Source of the DNA: Acidimicrobiia bacterium
Lineage (GTDB): Bacteria > Actinomycetota > Acidimicrobiia > Acidimicrobiales > Bin134
DNA length: 53,248 nucleotides
Direction: 5' to 3'
Assembly: GCA_022825005.1 (NCBI GenBank)
Contig: JAJDYU010000029.1
Location: 1 to 53,248 of the forward strand
Below the pieces are notes generated by a model, which did not search any database, was not told the DNA's origin, and saw only the letters and a program-made list of their open reading frames with translations. This document shows, one piece after another, positions 34,821 to 43,333 of this stretch (positions are counted from its first letter, which is position 1; every line of letters starts with the position of its first letter). The translations under genes and the position numbers were made by a program.

Positions 34821-35999
34821 ATGACTTTGAATTACGCCTATCACTCCGCCATCGCCGGCATCGGCGCCACCCCGTTCACCAAAGACTCGGGTCGAACCCC
34901 GATGGACCAGGCAGTGGAGGCCTGCCTGGCCGCCTGCGAGGACGCTGGTCTCCCCCCCGAGAAGGTCAACGGCATGGTGACCTACTCCGCCGAGCAGAAC
35001 CCCGAAATCGAGCTGGCCCGCAATCTGGGCATCGAGGAGCTGACCCACTTCTCCATGGTGCACCACGGCGGCGGGGCGGCCTGCGGGGTGATCGCGGTGG
35101 CCTGCCAGGCCATCTACTCCGGCGCCGCCGACTACGTGCTGTGCTACCGGGCCTTCAACGAGCGCTCCTGGCACCGCTTCGGGGCCGGAGTGCAAGACCG
35201 GCCCGCCGGCGCCGAGGCGAGCGAGGTCAGCTTCTCGTGGAGCTCGCCCTTCGGGCTGGTCACACCGGCCTCATGGGTAGCCATGTTCGCCACCCGCTAC
35301 ATGCACGAGTACGGTGCCACCACCGAGGACTTCGGCCGGGTGTCAGTGGTCGACCGGGATTTCGCGGCCACCAACCCCTACGCCCACTTCTTCCAGCGGC
35401 CCATCACCCTGGAAGACCACCAGAACAGCCGCTGGATCGTGGAGCCGCTGCGTCTGCTCGACTGCTGCCAGGAAACCGACGGGGCCCAGGCTCTGCTGGT
35501 GACCACCGCGGAACGGGCCAAAGACCTGAGGCAGAAGCCAGCGGTCATCGCCTCGGCCGCCCAAGGTGCCGCCGAAGACCAGCACATGATGAGGAGCTAC
35601 TACCGGGACAGCATCACCGGGATCCCTGAGATGGGGTTGTGCGCCCGCCAGCTCTATCAGTCGAGCGGCCTGAGTGCCGACGACATCCAAACCGCCATCA
35701 TCTACGACCACTTCACCCCGCTGGTGCTCCCCCAGCTCGAGGAGTTCGGATTCTGCGACCGAGGCGAGGCCAAGGACTTCATCCGCGACGGCCACCTCGG
35801 ACGAGACGGCCGACTGCCCATCAACACCAACGGGGGCCAGCTCGGCGAGGCCTACATCCACGGCCTCAACGGCATCGCCGAAGGGGTGCGGCAGATCCGG
35901 GGAACTTCGGTCAACCAGATCGAGAATGTGGAGAACGTGCTGGCCACCGCGGGAACCGCCGTGCCCACCAGCGCGCTCATTTTGTCCCAGCCACAGTGA
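34821..35999 (+). CDS. Ltp2-like thiolase-fold aldolase
   Basis: 392 residues of thiolase fold (SCP-x/lipid-transfer type). The usual nucleophilic Cys is absent: MVHHGGGAACGVIAVA stands at that position. Two tyrosines, Y295 (YDHFTP) and Y345 (GEAYIHG), match the two catalytic tyrosines reported near 294 and 344 in Ltp2, which performs the retro-aldol cleavage that removes the last steroid side-chain carbons. The partner DUF35 is in the preceding gene. The pair therefore looks like a hydratase-aldolase unit for a steroid-like or branched acyl-CoA. The substrate is not proven. Confidence 0.88.
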   Translation: MTLNYAYHSAIAGIGATPFTKDSGRTPMDQAVEACLAACEDAGLPPEKVNGMVTYSAEQNPEIELARNLGIEELTHFSMVHHGGGAACGVIAVACQAIYSGAADYVLCYRAFNERSWHRFGAGVQDRPAGAEASEVSFSWSSPFGLVTPASWVAMFATRYMHEYGATTEDFGRVSVVDRDFAATNPYAHFFQRPITLEDHQNSRWIVEPLRLLDCCQETDGAQALLVTTAERAKDLRQKPAVIASAAQGAAEDQHMMRSYYRDSITGIPEMGLCARQLYQSSGLSADDIQTAIIYDHFTPLVLPQLEEFGFCDRGEAKDFIRDGHLGRDGRLPINTNGGQLGEAYIHGLNGIAEGVRQIRGTSVNQIENVENVLATAGTAVPTSALILSQPQ

Positions 36000-36074
36000 C
36001 CCTTGGACGCGACATGGCTTCATCGCCGTTTCCAATCCAATCGGTTTCATTCTGCTATGAGCCATTGGCTTGTG

Positions 36075-36080
36075 TATGAT
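36075..36080 (+). promoter_or_regulatory. Candidate -10 box TATGAT for the signalling operon
   Basis: TATGAT lies 50 bases before the STAS gene in the 131-base gap after the aldolase. No convincing -35 partner is seen 16-18 bases upstream. This mRNA would have a normal leader, in contrast to the leaderless genes. Confidence 0.35.
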
Positions 36081-36130
36081 CCCGGCTGACACAATGATCC
36101 AGAACAGGACCCAACGAGAGAGGCCCAACT

Positions 36131-36460
36131 ATGGAATTCAGTCATGACCGCTCTGGTGACACTCTGGTAGTCACTGCTTCTGGCCGGGTCGACGGATCCA
36201 ACGCGTCGGATTTTCTGGAGTCACTGCAAGGAATGTTCGACCCCGGCGATCAGCGGATCATTCTGGACCTCGGCGGTCTCGAATACATCAGCAGCGCCGG
36301 GCTCCGCGTGCTGCTCATGGCGGCCCAGAACCTCGACCGGCAGAGCAAATCCTTCAGCATCTGCTCGCTCACAGAAGCAGTGGGCGATGTGTTCCGAATC
36401 AGCGGTTTCGATCAGATCATCAACGTCTTCCCCTCGGTAGAAGCCGCCAAGCAGGGGTAA
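36131..36460 (+). CDS. STAS-domain anti-sigma factor antagonist (RsbV-like)
   Basis: 109 residues, a single STAS domain. The motif IILDLGGLEYISSAGLRVLL contains the phospho-acceptor serine, S55 by alignment with RsbV/SpoIIAA (DSxG). When unphosphorylated, such proteins bind the RsbW-like kinase and free its sigma factor. The gene has GAGAGAGG upstream and opens an operon with the matching phosphatase and kinase. A GAGAGG ribosome-binding site supports the ATG at 36131. Confidence 0.92.
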   Translation: MEFSHDRSGDTLVVTASGRVDGSNASDFLESLQGMFDPGDQRIILDLGGLEYISSAGLRVLLMAAQNLDRQSKSFSICSLTEAVGDVFRISGFDQIINVFPSVEAAKQG

Positions 36461-36464
36461 CACC

Positions 36465-37616
36465 TTGGATCAGACTTACAAGATCCTCGTCGTCGACGAC
36501 GAACCGGATCTTGAGCCCCTAATCCTTCAGCGGATGAGGCGGCAGATTCGCGCCAACGAATACGAGTTCGTATTCGCCCAGAACGGCGTAGAGGCGCTGG
36601 AGAAGCTCAACGCCGATTCAACCATCGACATGGTGCTGTCCGACATCAACATGCCCAAGATGGACGGCCTGACCCTGCTCCAGCAGCTTCCCGGCGTCGA
36701 TCCGAACCTGCGTGCGGTGATCATCTCCGCCTATGGCGACATGGACAACATTCGCACGGCCATGAACCGGGGGGCATTCGACTTCGTCACCAAGCCCATC
36801 GACTTCGACGACCTCAAGATAACCATCAGCCGCACGTTGGAGCATCTGGCCGAGTGGCGGGAGGCGCTTTCATCGCGCGATCAGCTAGTAGCCCTCCAAA
36901 ACGAGTTGAGCATCGCCAGCCAGCTCCAGCAGTCCATCCTGCCCAAGAACCCGCCGGTCACCGATAAGTACGAGGTCTCGGCCAACATGGAACCGGCCCG
37001 CAACGTAGGCGGCGACTTCTACGACTTCTTCAAGCTCGACGAACAAGTCGGCCTGGTGGTGGCCGACGTTTCCGACAAGGGCATACCCGCGTCGATGTTC
37101 ATGATGTCCAGCCGGACCGCACTGAAGGGAGCGGCCATCGGCGTCGGAGACCCCGCGATGGTGCTGGAGGAAGTCAACAACCAGCTCCACCAGGACAACC
37201 CAACGTTCATGTTCGTCACCTTGATCTACGCCCTGTTCAACCCGAACACCGGTTCGCTCACCTATTCCATTGCCGGCCACGACCCTCCGATGCTGGTGAG
37301 CGCCGACGGCACCGTCACCGAGCTGCCGCTCACCAAAGGTGTGGCGCTGGGCATCGCTCCCGACATCGTCTACACCCAAGAGACGGTTGAGCTGGCCCCG
37401 GGCGACACCGTCGTTTTGTTCACCGACGGAGTCACCGAGGCGATGAACGCCAACAATGAGCAGTTCGGGTTGACGCGGTTGGCCGATGTGTTCGAGGGCA
37501 ATTCGCCCGACAGCGCTCTGGCCGCCAACGAGGCAGTTTTCGAGTGTGTACGGAATTTCGCAGGTGATGCCCCTCAATCCGACGACATCACCTGCCTGAC
37601 ACTTCGACGCCCCTGA
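36465..37616 (+). CDS. Response regulator with PP2C-type (SpoIIE/RsbU) phosphatase output
   Basis: 383 residues, start TTG. Residues 1-125: receiver domain, phospho-acceptor D60 (VLSDINMPKMDG), acidic pair D11/D12, conserved K110. Residues about 126-160: coiled linker (LQNELSIASQLQQSILPKN) typical of SpoIIE-type phosphatases. Residues about 165-383: PP2C domain with GGDFYDFF (182-189), ADVSDKGIPAS and VLFTDGVTEA. Phosphorylation of the receiver would switch on dephosphorylation of the STAS protein encoded four bases upstream. The histidine kinase at 39397 is the likely donor. Confidence 0.92.
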   Translation: MDQTYKILVVDDEPDLEPLILQRMRRQIRANEYEFVFAQNGVEALEKLNADSTIDMVLSDINMPKMDGLTLLQQLPGVDPNLRAVIISAYGDMDNIRTAMNRGAFDFVTKPIDFDDLKITISRTLEHLAEWREALSSRDQLVALQNELSIASQLQQSILPKNPPVTDKYEVSANMEPARNVGGDFYDFFKLDEQVGLVVADVSDKGIPASMFMMSSRTALKGAAIGVGDPAMVLEEVNNQLHQDNPTFMFVTLIYALFNPNTGSLTYSIAGHDPPMLVSADGTVTELPLTKGVALGIAPDIVYTQETVELAPGDTVVLFTDGVTEAMNANNEQFGLTRLADVFEGNSPDSALAANEAVFECVRNFAGDAPQSDDITCLTLRRP

Positions 37617-37673
37617 TGCTCGCCCACCTCCGCTGGTCGCTGCCTCTGTTGCCCGACATGAGGAGCTGGTGAC

Positions 37674-38102
37674 ATGCAACGAGCGCTGCACCTGCTTCAT
37701 CCCCCGGAGCAAGGCCACCCCTCCGACGTCTTGCCTCTGATCGAGGACATCCTCAATGAGATGGCCGAGGCAGAAGACTGGCCCGTGACGCTCACGATGC
37801 GGGCCAACCTCATCCTCGAAGAGCTGGTGCTGAACACGCTCACCCACGGCGATACCAGCGGACTTACCGAAATCGACCTCGAGCTGGAGTCGGAGAACCA
37901 CGCCCTCACCATCCGTCTCAGCGATGACGGATCGGCCTTCAATCCGCTCACCGACGCCCCTGTGCCCGATGTGTCGCTTCCCCTAGCCGATCGCCCGATC
38001 GGGGGGTTGGGGGTCTATCTGGTGAAGACCATGGGCGAAGAGCTTGAATACCGTCGGGAGAACGACCGCAACCACCTCAAGCTCGTCGTCCATCCCGAGT
38101 AG
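37674..38102 (+). CDS. RsbW-like anti-sigma serine kinase (HATPase)
   Basis: 142 residues, GHKL ATPase fold: NLILEELVLNTLTHGD (N box), IRLSDDGSAFNP (G1), and GGLGVYLVKTMGEELEY (G2). Such proteins hold a sigma factor or another partner and phosphorylate the STAS antagonist. GAGGAGC precedes the ATG. No sigma-factor gene is in the window, so the final target lies elsewhere or is not a sigma factor. The stop overlaps the next gene's GTG. Confidence 0.9.
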   Translation: MQRALHLLHPPEQGHPSDVLPLIEDILNEMAEAEDWPVTLTMRANLILEELVLNTLTHGDTSGLTEIDLELESENHALTIRLSDDGSAFNPLTDAPVPDVSLPLADRPIGGLGVYLVKTMGEELEYRRENDRNHLKLVVHPE

Positions 38103-39400
38103 TGAGGGACGCAGCGCTGAGGAATGCTCGTCGCTGGCGGCTGGCTGGTCTCGCACTGGCCACTTTCGCCCTAGTTCTGACGGGGTGCGGGTCCGACGGC
38201 TCTAGCCCCGCAACCCCACATGCCACCCCCACGGCCGATGCCGGGAACACGCCGGACACCCCGGACACGCCATCTGGCGCCGGCACCCCCGGTGTGTTCG
38301 ACGACCGAGTGGTGTTCGGGCAATCGGCCGCATTCAGCGGCCCGGCCCAAGAGCTGGGCATCAACATGAACCTTGGAATCCTGGCCGCCTTCGAGGAGGC
38401 CAACCGCAACGGAGGCGTACACGGGCGCAAATTGGAGCTCACCACCCGGGACGACGCCTATGAACCCGAGGCGGCCATCACCAACACCCAGGCTCTGATC
38501 GACGACGAACAGGTGTTCGCCCTCATCGGCGCGGTGGGAACGCCCACATCGCGCTCGGCCACCCCGGTGGCGGCCGAGGCGGACATTCCCTATGTGGCCC
38601 CGTTCACCGGCGCCGGATTCCTCCGAGACGACCACTGGGACAACATCGTCAACCTGCGATCCTCCTACGCCCAGGAAACCGAGGAGATGGTTGAGCGGCT
38701 GACCACCGATCTGGGCGTAACCAGAATCGCGGTGATGTTCCAAGACGACTCATTCGGACGGGCGGGTTACAACGGGGCATTGGCTGCGCTTGAGCGCCGA
38801 GATATGGAACTGGTGGCCACGGGCGTGTATCCCCGCAACACCACCGCGGTGAAGTCAGGACTGCTCGACCTGAGGCTCGGCAATCCCGAGGCGGTGATCA
38901 TCATCGGCGCCTACCAGCCGGTGGCCTCCCTCATTTCCTGGTCCCGCCACATCGGCTTCGATCCCGTTTTCATGACGGTCTCCTTTGTGGGCAGCAACGC
39001 CTTGGCCGCCGAGCTGGGCGCAGGCGGCGAAGGCGTTTACGTGACCCAGGTGGTTCCCTTCCCCCACGACGATTCGATCCCGGTGGTGGCCTCTTACACC
39101 GCGGCACTGGCCGAACTGGATCCCCAAGCTGTGCCGGGATTCGTCTCCTTGGAGGGCTACGTGGCCGGCCGGATGGCCATTGCCGGGCTGGAAGCATGCG
39201 GACCCGCGCTCACCCGCGACTGCTTCTTGGAGAACATCTTGGGCGCCGGCCAATTCGACATCGACGGATTCGCTCTGGACTTCGGCAACGAGACCGACCG
39301 AAGAGTCGACAATCAGGGCTCGGACGCCGTTTTCTTGACCGTGATCGACGCCAGCGGCAGCTACCGTCCGGAGGCATCGATGGGAGGGGCCAGACCGTGA
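38102..39400 (+). CDS. Periplasmic-binding lipoprotein (branched-chain amino acid/TorT-like type)
   Basis: 432 residues. Signal peptide with lipobox LTGC, lipidated C29, then a Ser/Pro/Thr-rich tether. The rest is the type I two-lobe binding fold: FGQSAAFSGPAQELGINMNL (ligand-binding loop), FALIGAVGTPTSRSATPVA, and IAVMFQDDSFGRAGYNG. The fold normally delivers ligand to an ABC importer, but no permease or ATPase is adjacent; instead it is coupled by a four-base overlap (GTGA) to a membrane histidine kinase. That suggests a sensory role, as TorT serves TorS or LuxP serves LuxQ. Confidence 0.88.
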   Translation: MRDAALRNARRWRLAGLALATFALVLTGCGSDGSSPATPHATPTADAGNTPDTPDTPSGAGTPGVFDDRVVFGQSAAFSGPAQELGINMNLGILAAFEEANRNGGVHGRKLELTTRDDAYEPEAAITNTQALIDDEQVFALIGAVGTPTSRSATPVAAEADIPYVAPFTGAGFLRDDHWDNIVNLRSSYAQETEEMVERLTTDLGVTRIAVMFQDDSFGRAGYNGALAALERRDMELVATGVYPRNTTAVKSGLLDLRLGNPEAVIIIGAYQPVASLISWSRHIGFDPVFMTVSFVGSNALAAELGAGGEGVYVTQVVPFPHDDSIPVVASYTAALAELDPQAVPGFVSLEGYVAGRMAIAGLEACGPALTRDCFLENILGAGQFDIDGFALDFGNETDRRVDNQGSDAVFLTVIDASGSYRPEASMGGARP

Positions 39401-41640
39401 CCGAGACGATCAACCCTCCGAACTCGGCAACGGGCGATTCCAGCGTCCAAGCGCAGAGACCCGCGATCCACCGCCGGATATCCAGCCAGCTCTACGCAGG
39501 GATTTTTGGCGCGGTCGCCTTGACCATTGTGGCCAGCGTGGTCAGCTGGATCTCCTTCAACAACGTGGACAGCAGCCAGAAGCGGGTCAGCGAGGAGAGC
39601 GTTCCCGAGCTGGCTGGCGCCTTCAGCCTGGCCGAGTTCTCCAACGCGCTGGTGGCCGCCGCCCCCCGGCTCACCACCGCAGCCCCCGATCAGTTCCCGG
39701 TGATCTCCGCTGAGGTCACCGCCGCCCACCGAGAGTTCCAACAGCGCTTCGATCCCCTGTTGCGCGACAACCCCGACGACGTCCACGTTCAGGGCATATC
39801 CGAGGCCGCCGATGCCCTGGCCACCAACATCGCCACCATCACCGCCGACATGCCCCACTTCTACAGCTTGAGCAGGCAAATCGAGACCCTCCAAGTGCAG
39901 ATTCCCACCCTGCACGACCAGGCTCAGGGCATCATCATCCCCGCCATCGACGATCAGCTGTTCTTCCAGGTCACGGGCTACCGAGACTTCGAAACCGAGC
40001 CGACCGACGCCATGAGCCGAACCTCGGGAGACGAGCTTCTTCTCTACCGCCACCTCAACGCGTTGCAGGCCGACGTGGCCCAGGTCACCGAGCTGATGGG
40101 CAGCGCCCTGATCGCCTCCGAATCCGACTTCGTCGAGCCGCTCATAGAGAGCTTCGAGTCGACCACTGACCGGATCCAGATCAGTTTGACAGCCATCGCC
40201 GCCACGGAAACCGCCCCGGGTCTGGAATCGGCGGTCAACAGCCTCCTGAGACTGGGCATGGGCAACAACAGCGCCTTTCAGGCGTCGGTCGACCGCTTGG
40301 ACATCATCAAGCGCCAAGACATCCTGTTAGCCCAGAATCAGGCCGTTGCCGTGGATCTACTCTCCGAGGTGAACGCCATTGTCCAAACCGCCCAAGCCGG
40401 GGCCGACCAGGCCACCGAGAACTCGGCCCAAACCATCAACACTGCCCGAATTCTCTTGGTGATCATCAGCGTCATCGGCGTTCTCGGTGCGGGGCTGATC
40501 AGCTGGCTGTTCGTGGGCCGAGTTCTGCTGCGCCGCATCGGGAGGCTTTCCGGTCGCATGCGCACGCTGGCCAAGGGCGATCTGGAAGAAGAGATCGAGA
40601 TCGAGGGGCGCGACGAGATCGCCGAGATGGCATCGGCGCTGGAGGTATTCCGCCGCCACGCCCTGGAGGTCCAGCGGCTGAACCTGGTGGAGCAGTTGGC
40701 CCAAGAGCTGAGCGAGCGCAACGACGAGCTGCAATCAGTGCTCGAGGAGCTGAGCCAAGCCCAGGATCAGATCGTGGCTCGGGAGAAGCTGGCTGCGCTG
40801 GGCGAGGTCACCGCCGGCGTGGCCCACGAGATCCGCAACCCGCTCAACTTCATCAACAACTTCTCGGCGGCGTCGGTCGAGCTGCTGGAAGAGATGGCCG
40901 AGATCTATGAGGAGTTCACCGACAGTCTCTCCGATGCAGACAAAGACCTCGTCGAGGAGATCAACCAAGACCTGAACGACAACCTCGAGCGCATCCAATC
41001 GCACGGAAAGCGGGCCAACCGGATCGTTCAAGACATGCTTCTGATGGGCCGGGGCGGCGGCGAGACCCAGATGACCGACATCAACGACCTCATCCACGAG
41101 CACTCCCTGTTGGCCTTCCACAGCGCCCGGGCCCAAGATCCCGACTTCATCGTCACCCTAGAAGAGGAGTTCGACCCGGACATGGGGCAGTTGGAGGTCG
41201 TTCCCCAGGATCTGGGGAGGGTGTTCTTGAATTTCGTGGCCAACGCGGGCTACGCCACCAACAAGAAGCAAAAGGAGTTGGCCGAGGCGGGCACGGTGGG
41301 CGACTACAGCCCCACAATCTTGTTGAAGAGCAGCCGCACCGACAACAGCGCCATACTCAGCGTCCGAGACAACGGCAGCGGCATTCCGCCGGATGTGGCG
41401 GCAAAGATCTTCGACCCGTTTTTCACCACCAAGCCCACCAATGAGGGCACCGGCCTCGGCCTGGCGCTGTCGGCCGACATCGTCCGCGAGCACGGCGGCA
41501 CCATCACCGTAAATACCGAGCCGGGCGAGTTCACCGAAATGGTGGTCGAGCTGCCGCTGACCCGCTCCAAAGACACGCCCCTCGTCGATGGCGACGGCGG
41601 CAATGGTGACGGCGAAGACAACGGCGAAGGCGACGCCTAG
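39397..41640 (+). CDS. Membrane sensor histidine kinase, TorS-like sensor region
   Basis: 747 residues from the GTG at 39397 (GGAGGGG upstream). TM1 about 32-54; an all-helical outer sensor about 55-345, whose [19 protein letters not shown] helices resemble TorS; TM2 about 349-371; HAMP about 372-425; coiled coil; HisKA with H477 ([12 protein letters not shown]); HATPase with [20 protein letters not shown] and [13 protein letters not shown]. An Asp/Gly-rich tail (about 725-747) is of unknown use. No receiver is fused. It would read the binding lipoprotein and phosphorylate the receiver-PP2C protein of the same operon. Confidence 0.9.
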   Translation: MTETINPPNSATGDSSVQAQRPAIHRRISSQLYAGIFGAVALTIVASVVSWISFNNVDSSQKRVSEESVPELAGAFSLAEFSNALVAAAPRLTTAAPDQFPVISAEVTAAHREFQQRFDPLLRDNPDDVHVQGISEAADALATNIATITADMPHFYSLSRQIETLQVQIPTLHDQAQGIIIPAIDDQLFFQVTGYRDFETEPTDAMSRTSGDELLLYRHLNALQADVAQVTELMGSALIASESDFVEPLIESFESTTDRIQISLTAIAATETAPGLESAVNSLLRLGMGNNSAFQASVDRLDIIKRQDILLAQNQAVAVDLLSEVNAIVQTAQAGADQATENSAQTINTARILLVIISVIGVLGAGLISWLFVGRVLLRRIGRLSGRMRTLAKGDLEEEIEIEGRDEIAEMASALEVFRRHALEVQRLNLVEQLAQELSERNDELQSVLEELSQAQDQIVAREKLAALGEVTAGVAHEIRNPLNFINNFSAASVELLEEMAEIYEEFTDSLSDADKDLVEEINQDLNDNLERIQSHGKRANRIVQDMLLMGRGGGETQMTDINDLIHEHSLLAFHSARAQDPDFIVTLEEEFDPDMGQLEVVPQDLGRVFLNFVANAGYATNKKQKELAEAGTVGDYSPTILLKSSRTDNSAILSVRDNGSGIPPDVAAKIFDPFFTTKPTNEGTGLGLALSADIVREHGGTITVNTEPGEFTEMVVELPLTRSKDTPLVDGDGGNGDGEDNGEGDA

Positions 41641-41650
41641 TTGAGCTTGC

Positions 41651-42214
41651 TCATCGGGCTGGTCTGAGCAGCGCTCCGCCTACTGCCGCCGATGCCCCTC
41701 CGGCATAGGCCACAAACAGGCCCCCACCAACCCTTGCGCCCGCCGCATCCAAGTCGTCGTCGATGGCCAGCCCCTCTGCGAGACAAAAGCCCATCACCGC
41801 CAATCCCACCGCCAGCGCCGGCAGCCACATCATCTGGGTGTTGCCGCCCAGCGTCGCAACAACCACCGTCCACAGCATCACCGCGGCCAGAAGAACCAGC
41901 AGCCACGAGTCGGCCACGCCACCCAGGCCCACCAGCCACGGGATGTCACCGTCCAGCACCCCCCGCGTCTTCGATCCGGCATCAGACCACGGCAACAACA
42001 GCCCGGCGATCACCAGCGCCATCGCCGCACCCATGAAGGCCAGCCCCGCTCTCATCTGGGCGGGAGAAGACCGTCTCCCGCTGCCGGCACCCAGGATCGG
42101 TGCCAAACCGCCCGCGGGATCGGCCCAAGACTCGCCATCCCAGAACCGGTAGCCGCGCTGCCCCTGCTCGGCATACCAGCCTGGCGGCGCCCGACGAGTA
42201 GGCGGATCGCTCAT
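41651..42214 (-). CDS. DUF2510 membrane protein
   Basis: 187 residues. The N-terminal PPGWYAEQGQRGYRFWDGESW is the DUF2510 (SHOCT-like short) motif found in actinobacterial membrane proteins; about four membrane spans follow (from GLAFMGAAMALVIAGLLLPW to FVAYAGGASAAVGGALL). The function is unknown. The ATG at 42214 has TAGCTT nine bases upstream. It is divergent from selD and convergent with the histidine kinase. Confidence 0.8.
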   Translation of the reverse strand: MSDPPTRRAPPGWYAEQGQRGYRFWDGESWADPAGGLAPILGAGSGRRSSPAQMRAGLAFMGAAMALVIAGLLLPWSDAGSKTRGVLDGDIPWLVGLGGVADSWLLVLLAAVMLWTVVVATLGGNTQMMWLPALAVGLAVMGFCLAEGLAIDDDLDAAGARVGGGLFVAYAGGASAAVGGALLRPAR

Positions 42215-42223
42215 ACGGTTGCA

Positions 42224-42229
42224 AAGCTA
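42224..42229 (-). promoter_or_regulatory. -10 box TAGCTT for the DUF2510 gene
   Basis: TAGCTT nine bases before the ATG at 42214; no ribosome-binding site. Confidence 0.4.
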
Positions 42230-42255
42230 ACCCACGCCAACTGGTTGCGGCCCGG

Positions 42256-42261
42256 TAGCGT
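42256..42261 (+). promoter_or_regulatory. -10 box TAGCGT for selD
   Basis: TAGCGT exactly seven bases before the GTG at 42269. This supports the long, selenocysteine-containing form of selD, because the later ATG at 42356 has no such box. Confidence 0.45.
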
Positions 42262-42268
42262 CAAGACC

Positions 42269-43330
42269 GTGAACCCGAAGACGGGCAGGCTCACGGCCTA
42301 CAGCCACGGAGCGGGTTGAGCCGGCAAGCTCGGACCGACCGAGCTGGCGCAGGTCATGCGCTCGCTGCCAACCCCAGCCCACGAGAACCTGATCGTGGGC
42401 CCAGAAACCGGTGACGACGCCGCCGTGTGGCGGCTGGAAGAAGGCCGCGCCCTGATCTCTACTGCCGATTTCTTCGCGCCGGTGGTCGACGACGCCCACA
42501 CCTGGGGGCGCATCGCGGCCACCAACGCCGCTTCCGATGTCTACGCCATGGGCGGAACCCCGCGATTCGCGCTGAACCTGGTGGCCTGGCCCCACGGAGA
42601 ACTGGCGCTGGAGGTTCTCTCCGACGTGCTGGCCGGCGGGGCCGCTGCCGCCGAAAAGGGAGGGTGGACGGTTGTGGGCGGCCACACGGTAGACGGACCC
42701 GAGCCGATGTACGGCCAAGCCGTTACCGGGGAGGCCGACGAGGAGAGCCTGCTCACCAACGCCGGCGCCCAACCCGGCCAGTCGCTGGTGCTGACCAAGC
42801 CGCTGGGCACCGGGCTGTTGGCCACCGCGGTCAAGCGCTCCGAACCCGAGGCGATCCAGCCTGGCGGCTGGCTGGCCGAGACCTACACCGCGGGTGTGGC
42901 CGAGATGACTCGCCTCAACGATGAGGCCGCATCGGCAGCGTTGGGGGCCAAGGCCACCGCGGCCACCGACATCACCGGCTTCGGCCTGCTCGGCCATCTC
43001 CAGAAGCTGGCCGCGGCCAGCGGCACGGGAGCGGTGATCCGGGCCGATTCGGTGCCGGTGCTCCCCGGCGCCTGGGATCTGCTGGATCAGGAATTCGCCC
43101 CCGGCGGCACGGTCCGCAACCTCGACCACGTGAGACCGATGGTCAGGGGCTCGGGCGACCAGCGGATCTTGACCATGCTGGCCGATGCCCAGACTTCCGG
43201 AGGCCTGCTGTTTTGCTGCCCACCGGCGGGGGCCGAAGACGCTGCGGCCCGACTCGCGGCTTTAGGCCACGGCGCGGCGGTGATCGGAGAACTCACAGCA
43301 ACCGACCCTGGAACGGTGTCGGTGGTCTGA
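42269..43330 (+). CDS. selD: Selenide, water dikinase with in-frame TGA selenocysteine (codon 17)
   Basis: 353 codons from the GTG at 42269 if TGA 42317-42319 is read as selenocysteine. The N-terminus reads RLTAYSHGAG-U-AGKLGP, matching E. coli SelD RLTQYSHGAGCGCKISP residue for residue: U17 replaces the catalytic C17, and K20 is conserved; the second, non-essential Cys is Gly. Downstream blocks TGDDAAVW, STADFFAPVVDD, NAASDVYAMGG and TDITGFGLLGH are SelD. The enzyme makes selenophosphate from selenide and ATP. A leaderless -10 box precedes the GTG and a hairpin follows the TGA. Conceptual translation from ATG 42356 would lose the active site. Confidence 0.92.
42317..42348 (+). promoter_or_regulatory. 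bSECIS-like element: TGA codon and downstream hairpin
   Basis: After the TGA (42317-42319) comes the stem AGCTCGG (42327-42333), loop ACCGA (42334-42338) and CCGAGCT (42339-42345), a perfect seven-pair helix with possible GCC/GGC pairing below. The loop starts about 15 bases after the TGA and contains a G, as bacterial SECIS elements read by SelB do. Confidence 0.65.
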
Positions 43331-43333
43331 TCG

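Noticed and set aside
41642..41670. Small hairpins between the histidine kinase and DUF2510 genes
   Set aside because: The stems are 5-6 pairs, without a T-run, and overlap coding sequence; too weak to call a terminator.
42356..42358. ATG as the start of selD
   Set aside because: It would remove the conserved SHGAG-U-AGK active-site loop and has neither a ribosome-binding site nor a leaderless -10 box.
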